IMG/VR virus record: IMGVR_UViG_3300024308_000016
Coordinates: 186,001-250,000 of that record
Length of the DNA: 64,000 nt
Direction: 5' to 3' (one strand)
Source: a virus
Positions 34,302 through 41,199 of this stretch are shown piece after piece. The notes under the pieces were generated by a model. That model was not told the DNA's origin, ran no database searches, and saw nothing but the letters and a program-made list of their open reading frames with translations. Position 1 is the stretch's first letter; each line of letters opens with the position of its first letter. The position numbers were made by a program, and so were the translations under genes.

Positions 34302-34664
34302 ATGTCGGAACTCAAAAACAACTATGAAGCGGGCGTGGCTCTGTACCACGAACCCAAGCCCGAAAACGATCGGGACCTGGTCAAGGAAGTGCGCGGCATC
34401 TTCAAGGACGCCGGCGTCTCCGAGGAAGGCCTCAAGCGCAACTACGATGAGCACCGCCATATCGCCACCAGCGTGGACAAGGTCTCGGTCGTGCAGCAAG
34501 TCATGATCAACCGCTACATGGACGTGACGCTCAAGCGCAGCCCCAAGAGCACCATCCAGCTGCGCGCGGAACTCCTGGCCAATGGCAATATCGACAACTG
34601 GGTCGGCCAGGTCAAGAACAAGATCGCTCCCTTCATGACCGAGACTCGGCTGCTGGAGCGATGA
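34302..34664 (+). CDS. Hypothetical protein, 120 aa
   Basis: Unknown small charged protein. ATG 34302 follows TTAGGGAAT and is preferred to an upstream in-frame ATG at 34263. Its stop overlaps the start of the beta C-terminal gene (ATGA), so the two are translationally coupled; it might be an RNA polymerase partner, but that is inference from the overlap only. Confidence 0.65.
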   Translation: MSELKNNYEAGVALYHEPKPENDRDLVKEVRGIFKDAGVSEEGLKRNYDEHRHIATSVDKVSVVQQVMINRYMDVTLKRSPKSTIQLRAELLANGNIDNWVGQVKNKIAPFMTETRLLER

Positions 34665-35320
34665 ACCGCAAGGCCTTTGAGAAGGTCGTCCTGTCGGGCA
34701 TCCAGGAGCTCACGCGCAGCAAAGAAAACGTGGCGTTTTACCAAAACCTGTTTGCGTCCATGAACGACAAGCAGTTGGCGGTGTTCGTCAACGATCTGAA
34801 GGAGCGTCGTAAGCGCCTGTCGATCATCGTACCTAACTTTTCGGAAAGTCCCTCCAATGAGGAGATCAAGGACTTTGGCAAGAAGATCGGCTACGAGCCT
34901 ATGGAGCAGCTATACGTGGAAGGCCAAGACGGCAAGCCCACGTACCTGACTCCGGTGGCTTTTTTGATCCTGATGATCCCGGTGCGGCGAGCTTCACAGC
35001 TGCTGACCAAAAAGATCAGCGTCCCCCCACACACCAAGGTGCGGGACATATTGACTGGCCAAGTCACTGGCGAGTCCAAAGGCACACGGGTCTCTGGCCC
35101 TGAAGTGCAGATCTTGGCTGGCATGGGCGCGACAGCGTCAGCCATCGAGATGATGAAGTTCCGAGGCGGCGACTTGCGGGGCGAGGCTGCTTTGGTGGCG
35201 ATGCTCTCCAAGTACGGCAGGGCCAGCCAAGAGGTGCTGGACAACTTCTCGTCTGGCGTGCAAGCGAAGACCGCTCTTCGCACTTATCTGACTGCAGCAA
35301 TGCATAGGACCAACTTGTGA
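34661..35320 (+). CDS. RNA polymerase beta subunit, split C-terminal fragment, 219 aa
   Basis: Matches the C-terminal end of bacterial RpoB by eye over ~150 residues. The segment NEEIKDFGKKIGYEPMEQLY corresponds to EAEIKELL...GQTQLYDG; TPVAFLILMIPV corresponds to RPVTVGYMYMLKL; and GESKGTRVSGPEVQILAGMG corresponds to [22 protein letters not shown], followed by a helix and D-x-x-G as in VKSDDVNGR. In RpoB this part packs on beta-prime and holds switch 3. The main beta gene at 52964-57658 stops just before this region, so beta is made as two chains from genes 17.6 kb apart. Four-base overlaps with both neighbours place it in a three-gene operon. Confidence 0.8.
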   Translation: MNRKAFEKVVLSGIQELTRSKENVAFYQNLFASMNDKQLAVFVNDLKERRKRLSIIVPNFSESPSNEEIKDFGKKIGYEPMEQLYVEGQDGKPTYLTPVAFLILMIPVRRASQLLTKKISVPPHTKVRDILTGQVTGESKGTRVSGPEVQILAGMGATASAIEMMKFRGGDLRGEAALVAMLSKYGRASQEVLDNFSSGVQAKTALRTYLTAAMHRTNL

Positions 35321-36165
35321 TCGAAGGAAAACCATCGCAGATTGGAGCGATGCTGATATCTCTGGACTGTGTCTTGGACACAGTCCAGGGTACATTGGCT
35401 GCCATCTCTCCGACACTCTACGCTACCAACGCAGCCAAGGGCTACTTCAGCCGCCTAAGAGATGAGTTCGAAGGCATCTCCAAGGAAGACTTCCAAAAGG
35501 CGTACGCCAATCGAGGAGCCAAGGAGCTAATGCTCTCGACCGCCACACCGGCGCTCGCACTGATCATCGACTTTGTCAAGAAGGTCAACACCCTATCCAT
35601 CCACTCCCCAGTGGCTATGGTCCCGAGGGTGGATGTGAACTTCTTTCCCTTCATGCCGCCTGAGCATGTCCGGGAATCCATCCTGATGGCGATTCGCGCG
35701 CATGTCAAAGAGCGTTTTGACCTGAATGCGATTTGTGTGGACCCCAAACACATCACGTTCGACTACGTGCGGGTGAACTACGACCATATCGTCATGTACG
35801 ATCTGGGTCCGTGGCTGGAAGCGCAGGTGCAGGATGGCAAACTCGAACGCGCCATACCGAACGTCACGCTGATGGGGCCCATCATCAACCGCAGTGACGA
35901 AGAGCTCACGCTCGATGAACTGCACAACCGAGCAATGGTCGCAGGAGAGGACTTTGCACCCTTGTTCAACCTTGTGCTCATTCCGCTGGAAGCATTTTGC
36001 AGCGCTATGAATCCCAATCGCATCAAACCCCCACCGCCCAGAGCCGAAGCTCCGAGCAGTGGGGATGTGTCAAAATCGGACCAAGAAGATATACCTAATG
36101 AGGTTTTGCCTGCAAATGAGGCCGAGCCGACAGATGAGGATATCTTCGGGCCGCAGTTCAGTTAA
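35317..36165 (+). CDS. Hypothetical protein, 282 aa
   Basis: Unknown. GTG start overlapping the stop of the beta fragment (GTGA). Mostly globular to ~235 (with MPPEHVRESILMAIRAHVKE and YDHIVMYDLGPWLE), then a disordered acidic tail rich in Pro/Glu (NEVLPANEAEPTDEDIFGP). Coupled to an RNA polymerase fragment, so a transcription role is possible. Its TAA shares a TTAA palindrome with the stop of the opposite gene. Confidence 0.65.
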   Translation: MIEGKPSQIGAMLISLDCVLDTVQGTLAAISPTLYATNAAKGYFSRLRDEFEGISKEDFQKAYANRGAKELMLSTATPALALIIDFVKKVNTLSIHSPVAMVPRVDVNFFPFMPPEHVRESILMAIRAHVKERFDLNAICVDPKHITFDYVRVNYDHIVMYDLGPWLEAQVQDGKLERAIPNVTLMGPIINRSDEELTLDELHNRAMVAGEDFAPLFNLVLIPLEAFCSAMNPNRIKPPPPRAEAPSSGDVSKSDQEDIPNEVLPANEAEPTDEDIFGPQFS

Positions 36166-36608
36166 GCGGTGATCTTGATCGATTCGTCAGCCAAGATGGC
36201 CGCCGTGTCGATTGGCTGAGTGCCGATGTGAGACATGCCTGGCACTTCCTCGAACTCCTCGTCTACCAAGACCTCCCTGATGCCGCCTGCCGGCATCGGG
36301 GGGCGTTGACGCAGCACGTCTGCCGTGCTTTGCGCGATTGCGATGGCCAGCGCTTCCTGAGACTGGGCCTGCTTCTCGGTGCTCTTGATGCGCTTGACGC
36401 CAATCGCCGCACCAGACATGTCCTTCAATGCCGCCAGGAAGAAGATTCGATCTTCCTTGTCCTTGGGCATCTTGCCATCTTCACCGATTATGTCTTCAAC
36501 AAACTTCTTGCGCAGATCCTGGGTATACTGGATCAAGCGATCGTTTTCATCCGTCTCCTCGGTAGCCGCCGATTGGCGGATGGGAGCATTGCTGCTTTGG
36601 TCTGACAT
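36162..36608 (-). CDS. Hypothetical protein, 148 aa
   Basis: Unknown small acidic protein. ATG 36608 follows AAGGAG with good spacing. The N-terminus is Ser/Gln/Glu-rich and probably disordered; the middle has a helix pair (KDKEDRIFFLAALKDMSG, KSTEKQAQSQEALAIAIAQ). Size and helical content would fit a small terminase or other DNA-binding protein, but I have no motif for it. Confidence 0.65.
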   Translation of the reverse strand: MSDQSSNAPIRQSAATEETDENDRLIQYTQDLRKKFVEDIIGEDGKMPKDKEDRIFFLAALKDMSGAAIGVKRIKSTEKQAQSQEALAIAIAQSTADVLRQRPPMPAGGIREVLVDEEFEEVPGMSHIGTQPIDTAAILADESIKITA

Positions 36609-36646
36609 AGGTGGGCTCCTTAATGCCGTTTTGAAAAGTGTTCAGG

Positions 36647-36667
36647 CACTTACACCTTACTTGAGGA
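36647..36667 (+). promoter_or_regulatory. Conserved promoter-like motif, copy 2
   Basis: Identical over 21 bases to copy 1 (4779). It is followed by CCCGTTGTTTCTTG, matching the CCGTTATCTTTTT block after copy 1, and lies 57 bases before ATG 36704. It drives the unknown-gene operon from about 36.7 to 40 kb if the promoter reading is right. Confidence 0.7.
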
Positions 36668-36708
36668 CACAGCCCGTTGTTTCTTGTCTCAAGGAGGAGT
36701 ATCATGGC

Positions 36709-37173
36709 CTGACGCATATTGAAACCATCTCACCAGCCCACGAAGAGCTGGCGTACTTATTAGCGAAGATTGACGTCTCGCAAATTCGGACGTATAGCTC
36801 ACTGGATAATACGTCGGCTACCACGGTCTACGGAAAAAACATAGAGACGCACACTACGTTCATTGGCGAGATCACCGCCGTGATCGGCAAGGGAAAGGCC
36901 GTGACTCGTAAAAAGGTCAGAGAAGCCGAGCATCTATACAACGACCGGGACTACTTCATCTCACAGGACGGATTCATCATTGATCGCCACTTTGCACTGG
37001 AGCGCTTGTTCCTGCGCATGCAGTTGCTGATCGATGCATACGCCCGGCTTTTGGCAAGTGCCGATGACTCCATCACCGCTACTCATAACAGGGAGCTGGT
37101 GGCGCCGATCATTGATAACTGCCTGAAGATGGTCAAATCTATCCAACTTAAACCAAATGGCACAAGCTACTGA
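36709..37173 (+). CDS. Hypothetical protein with unclear start, 154 aa
   Basis: Unknown, helical (ITATHNRELVAPIIDNCLKM). The start is problematic. The perfect AAGGAGG at 36691-36697 points to ATG 36704, but that reads ATG GCC TGA and stops. The long frame is reached from CTG 36709, which overlaps that TGA (CTGA). Either CTG is used by reinitiation after the two-codon ORF, or there is a one-base change that broke the true start. The next in-frame ATG is far inside. It overlaps the next gene by 17 bases. Confidence 0.55.
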   Translation: MTHIETISPAHEELAYLLAKIDVSQIRTYSSLDNTSATTVYGKNIETHTTFIGEITAVIGKGKAVTRKKVREAEHLYNDRDYFISQDGFIIDRHFALERLFLRMQLLIDAYARLLASADDSITATHNRELVAPIIDNCLKMVKSIQLKPNGTSY

Positions 37174-37921
37174 TTTTCGTGATATCCGCACGGGAGAGCC
37201 GGATGCAGTGCTGGCTGGCATATGGCGCCAGATCATGCGCAACTACGGAATGGACTTTGCCCGCTTGGACGATCTGGTCACAGATTACTCCAAGATGATG
37301 ACGTTCATGACGCCGGAGAAACAAAGCCAGTATCGTGGCAATGTTTTATCCGATCTCAAGAGCGAGAAGATGACCTGGGGGACCTTCCTTCGGGGTATCC
37401 GTTGCTTGAAGATGCAGAAGATGGATTTCATCCTTCACCTGCACCATTTGCAGTACATCACCGAGCATACGCTGGTCAAGGAGTTTGCGCCTCCTGAGGT
37501 GGACATCGACTTGCCGCTGCCTAATGGCGACAAGCCTCCCACCGAGCTGTACTACCTGTATACTTCGATCCGTCATGATCTTGGTATATCGGTGGCTGAC
37601 ACCCAGCAGCTGCTCACCAAGTACATGATCCGCTGTCAGATACCACTGACACACAAGAACAAGACCAGTGTCCGGGGAAACATCAAGAAGGACTTATTTG
37701 GGGAACGCCTATCATGGGCCTCCCTGATACGAGGCTTGAACTTCCTGGAGATTGTCAAGTTCGATGTAGAGATCGTCCTGTATCCGAAGAAAGGCAAAAG
37801 CACCCGACATCGTCGCACTATCATTTTGAATGACCCGCACGATCTTAGGGAAGAGCTCGAAGCCATCAACGAGAGAAAGGACGCAAATGACACTCAACTC
37901 AAACCAGCTACCCCTACTTGA
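37157..37921 (+). CDS. Hypothetical protein with internal duplication, 254 aa
   Basis: Unknown, but clearly made of two copies of a ~75-residue helical domain: GNVLSDLKSEKMTWGTFLRG-IRCLKMQKMDFIL in the first half and GNIKKDLFGERLSWASLIRG-LNFLEIVKFDVEIVL in the second. A linker with PLPNGDKPPTELYYL joins them. The repeats look like small helix-turn-helix-type bundles and could bind DNA or RNA; not proven. Gene ends overlap both neighbours. Confidence 0.7.
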   Translation: MAQATDFRDIRTGEPDAVLAGIWRQIMRNYGMDFARLDDLVTDYSKMMTFMTPEKQSQYRGNVLSDLKSEKMTWGTFLRGIRCLKMQKMDFILHLHHLQYITEHTLVKEFAPPEVDIDLPLPNGDKPPTELYYLYTSIRHDLGISVADTQQLLTKYMIRCQIPLTHKNKTSVRGNIKKDLFGERLSWASLIRGLNFLEIVKFDVEIVLYPKKGKSTRHRRTIILNDPHDLREELEAINERKDANDTQLKPATPT

Positions 37922-38411
37922 CCGCGTCGTCAAGGAAGCCAACGATCTGATCTCGCAACATCTGAAGCTGATGATCTCGTTGAGCTCCACTGAGAACGAT
38001 AAAGCTCTCAGCATTGTACGTATCTTGGTAAGCATGACCATAGAAACCGGACCGTCCATGTTCTTCAGTGAGCAAAACATCCGGGATCTGGAAGACCATG
38101 TCGACAAGAACATGGCTTTCCGGTCGCTTGTTGATAAAGTTGCAGGCCGTGTCTGCGACTTGTTGGTGTTCTCGGGGTCTTCGCACCGCGCGTTCTCCAA
38201 CAGCATCATCGAGGGCTTCATAGCCAAGGAGCAGCCAGCGACAGAAAGCAGCTCCGGCACCTGGCCCGGTATGTTCCGTGATGACGAAGGGAAATTCCTT
38301 TGTGCTCGTGAGAACTTCTGGATCATCTGCCTGTACATCGTTACCAGTACCTTTCACTACGCTAACTGGCACGACCAGTTCGACGTTTTGGAAACACCGC
38401 CTTCTAATTGA
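37887..38411 (+). CDS. Hypothetical protein, 174 aa
   Basis: Unknown. ATG 37887 follows AAAGGACG, inside the end of the preceding gene; an upstream in-frame ATG (37830) would only lengthen the overlap. Helical, with a late hydrophobic segment (ENFWIICLYIVTSTFHYANW) that may be a buried helix rather than a membrane span. The next gene starts 12 bases later. Confidence 0.6.
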   Translation: MTLNSNQLPLLDRVVKEANDLISQHLKLMISLSSTENDKALSIVRILVSMTIETGPSMFFSEQNIRDLEDHVDKNMAFRSLVDKVAGRVCDLLVFSGSSHRAFSNSIIEGFIAKEQPATESSSGTWPGMFRDDEGKFLCARENFWIICLYIVTSTFHYANWHDQFDVLETPPSN

Positions 38412-38423
38412 AAGACTCGACAA

Positions 38424-39986
38424 ATGGCACTCGCTGACAACATCTCTCGCCGCAACAAGAACAATGGCGCTCGCAAGAGCGAAGCGGCTGTGGAACGCCT
38501 GCTGGATCTGGACGCACGCAAGAGCCAGGGCATGTACCATGATGCATCGGCCGGCATCTATCGCCAAGCGCCTGCGTGGACATCAACTACGCCGCTGGAT
38601 GAATCGATCCGTCATCTGAACATCAGCCTGAGCAGCCGCTCGGACCTGGGCAAGGCCCTGGATCCGGAGTTCAACCTGGAATGGGAGCACCCGGACTTTG
38701 GCCGTTTCATGAGCCTGAAGGCCTTTTGGCATTATGTGCTGGGCAGGGAAGCAGACAACCGCATTCGCATGCTTCGGTCCCGGGAACTGCGTGAGTTTGC
38801 GGCCAATCGGCGTGGCACGCTCGACCGCAACAAGATCCCCAACTTCCAGGCGCTGATCCTCAAGGCAGCCTACGACCGCATCACATCGCTGCCGGGGCTG
38901 TACAAGCTGGTCATGGACTCCAACCTCCCGTTTGAGAACTACATTCCTGGCACTCGGGACAGCGGCGCTCGCCGTGCCGATCATGCCAGTTGGTTTATTC
39001 CGGGCATGGAGATCATCCGCTTTGCACTGATCAAGGGCGAGCATCCGGACTTCACGGACTTCCTGAATTCCCAAGAGACCTACGATGACATCGTTCGTCA
39101 GCTCAAGAGCCGTGAAGTTGTGGATGTGCCCAAGGTCGCATCCATCCCCAACCTGTCGCAGTTCCTGAGCCACGGACCCGCGGCCAACGATCCCAAGGTC
39201 CCCAGGGCCAAGGGCGTCAAGGCCGCTCCTGCCCAAACCCCCAAGGCAAAGCCTACCCAGCCCAGGGCAGCCAAGCCAGCGGGCCCCATGTCCACCCTGG
39301 CGGCCAAGGACGTGATGGACTGGGTCGATCGCGGCGGCTATATCGCAGGTCAAAAGCCCGACCCCAAAGCAGCCAAGTCTGCCGACAAGAAGGGACCCAA
39401 GCCCGCGCCTGTGAAAACCAAGGAAGACCGTATGGTCGAGATCAAGACCTACATCAACACCCTGGACGGCGCCTACCCGGTGGCCATCGTGACGTTCGAA
39501 GAACGCGCACATGCCATCCGCTTCATCTTCGGGGCGATGGACAAGCTGGCCAAGGCCAACAGCAATGAGCTGGATGTGGATCTGGGCGGCGGAACGCTGT
39601 ACATGGGTGACGCCATGGAAGGTGTGCAAGCCAATGACGGCACCACCAAGGTCGTGATCTATGATCACAACGGCCAGACCAACCTCATGCGTCTGCAGGA
39701 CGGCTCCTTCGACAACCCCTTCAATGACTCGATCCAGATCGGGCTGGAGTTGCCTGAAGGCGAGGACCTGCTGGACTATGTGGTCAATGAGTCGCGGTGC
39801 CCGGCTAGCTTCATCCATCACTGGCGTCGGCCCCAGTCCAGGAAGGAAGCAACGCTGATCGACGAGGAGAAATTCCGTCGTGAATGCCTGAAGATCGCCC
39901 AAGAAGCGGGCGCGCCAGAAGCTGTGGCTGCGGTGCTGGATGTGGAACCTGTCAGCGAACCCACTGCTGAGCCTGCTGCCGAGTAA
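38424..39986 (+). CDS. Unknown protein, possible NADAR-like N-terminal region, 520 aa
   Basis: Three parts: an N-terminal domain (~60-205), a Lys/Pro/Ala-rich linker (~250-330, KAAPAQTPKAKPTQPRAAKP), and a C-terminal alpha/beta domain (~335-490). In the first domain FGRFMSLKAFWHYVLGR, ALILKAAYDRITSLPGLYKL and the following FENYIP run in the same order as the TVEHYFQAQKF, AKFTQHPELRELLLATGD and LVEH segments of NADAR (YbiA-type) proteins, which act on ADP-ribose. The usual Glu of the VEHYF motif is not at its place, so activity is uncertain. It is the last gene before a strong terminator. Good codon use suggests solid expression. Confidence 0.4.
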   Translation: MALADNISRRNKNNGARKSEAAVERLLDLDARKSQGMYHDASAGIYRQAPAWTSTTPLDESIRHLNISLSSRSDLGKALDPEFNLEWEHPDFGRFMSLKAFWHYVLGREADNRIRMLRSRELREFAANRRGTLDRNKIPNFQALILKAAYDRITSLPGLYKLVMDSNLPFENYIPGTRDSGARRADHASWFIPGMEIIRFALIKGEHPDFTDFLNSQETYDDIVRQLKSREVVDVPKVASIPNLSQFLSHGPAANDPKVPRAKGVKAAPAQTPKAKPTQPRAAKPAGPMSTLAAKDVMDWVDRGGYIAGQKPDPKAAKSADKKGPKPAPVKTKEDRMVEIKTYINTLDGAYPVAIVTFEERAHAIRFIFGAMDKLAKANSNELDVDLGGGTLYMGDAMEGVQANDGTTKVVIYDHNGQTNLMRLQDGSFDNPFNDSIQIGLELPEGEDLLDYVVNESRCPASFIHHWRRPQSRKEATLIDEEKFRRECLKIAQEAGAPEAVAAVLDVEPVSEPTAEPAAE

Positions 39987-40002
39987 TCGGTAACTACCAC
40001 TT

Positions 40003-40050
40003 CCCCAGACGCCTTCGGGCGTCTGGGGGAGAGGCTCTCTTTTTTTTTTG
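40003..40050 (+). terminator. Rho-independent terminator with UUCG loop
   Basis: CCCCAGACGCC pairs with GGCGTCTGGGG around TTCG and is followed by a ten-base T run at about 40040-40050. One of the two classic strong terminators in the window. Confidence 0.92.
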
Positions 40051-40086
40051 TCCCGATGCTATGACTTATTTGAATAGGAGTGTATA

Positions 40087-41139
40087 ATGATCCCAGCACA
40101 GCGGATGCAGTTTCTGGACAAAGAAACCAACGTCGGCTTGGTCGACCCTCTGAAGGTCAAAGCCAATGACATCCTGAACGTCGCAACCAACCAGCTCAAC
40201 GAGATCACCTCGGGACTGGCGGACTTTATCAAGAACATCCAGCAGCAAGCATCAGCTCCGGCAGGTATGCTGCAAAGCCTGCTGGATCAAGGCATACGCC
40301 TGACACGCGATGCCTTCAGTGCTATGAGCGACATCTCCAAGCTCAACCCCCGAGCCATCGAGTCAGCCATCGCATCCATGCTGCCAGGAAATGCAGCAGT
40401 GCAAAACGCCTTCAAGAACATCACTGCCCAGTGTCGCAACAAGGGTCTGGGAACCAACTCAGGCTTCAAGCCCTACAACGACTCGTTCGGCTGCGGCAAG
40501 GGCCAAGGCGCTTGCAACAGCTCTGAGGTACGGGGATTGCTCGACAAGATCACTGGGGGCGCGGCTTCTCAGTTCACCCGTTCCCTGAACTCCATGCTCA
40601 AGAGTGTGTTGGCTCTTGGCCGAATGGGCTATGACGCAGGTCTGTGCAAGGTGTTCGGTGAACTCATCAAGGGCATGCCTGGTAACATCGTCCAGCGCGG
40701 CGCAGCTGGCTTGCTTGGCCTGATGGGCTCCAATGGCAATACCTCGGCTGTACTGGACATCACTGCCAACATGGGAAATGCCATCCCCAGCTTGGAGATC
40801 CCGGGACTGGTCGGCATCGCCATGAGCAACTTCACCACGCCCAAGAACTACAACCCCAACACCTTCTCGGATCTTGCCGACGGCTATATGACTGCGATGG
40901 ATGGGATCCAGCCCGGCTGGAACAAGACAGCCGATGGCATGACCACCATGGCCAACGTAGGTGATACCCGCAGTGGCGACTTCATGAATGTGCTGGACAA
41001 CGTGTGCTCGCGTACTCCGTTTGATCCGGACGATCTGACCGGTGTGGTGGGTGGTCCACTCGACGCCTTCACCGGTGCTTACAAGTCGGTCTCCTCTGTC
41101 AAAGGTCTGACCAGTGGTCTGAGCTCTTTGTTTGGCTAA
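40087..41139 (+). CDS. Hypothetical protein, probably virion, 350 aa
   Basis: Unknown. ATG 40087 follows AGGAG with a TATAAT-like GTGTATAATG at the start. Helical N-terminal part (~25-110), a Cys-containing central segment (ITAQCRNKGLG, FGCGKGQGACNS), and a Gly/Met-rich second half. It lies convergent to the hub-like and tape-measure genes. Context suggests a tail assembly component. Confidence 0.6.
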   Translation: MIPAQRMQFLDKETNVGLVDPLKVKANDILNVATNQLNEITSGLADFIKNIQQQASAPAGMLQSLLDQGIRLTRDAFSAMSDISKLNPRAIESAIASMLPGNAAVQNAFKNITAQCRNKGLGTNSGFKPYNDSFGCGKGQGACNSSEVRGLLDKITGGAASQFTRSLNSMLKSVLALGRMGYDAGLCKVFGELIKGMPGNIVQRGAAGLLGLMGSNGNTSAVLDITANMGNAIPSLEIPGLVGIAMSNFTTPKNYNPNTFSDLADGYMTAMDGIQPGWNKTADGMTTMANVGDTRSGDFMNVLDNVCSRTPFDPDDLTGVVGGPLDAFTGAYKSVSSVKGLTSGLSSLFG

Positions 41140-41154
41140 AGCGCCATACATACT

Positions 41155-41187
41155 CCACTACCCGCCCCTTTCGGGGACGGGTAGTGG
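41155..41187 (+). terminator. Hairpin between convergent genes
   Basis: CCACTACCCG-CCCC pairs with GGGG-A-CGGGTAGTGG around TTTC, with one bulged A. It lies between the plus-strand gene and the minus-strand hub-like gene. Confidence 0.8.
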
Positions 41188-41199
41188 GTATATGCCGTG

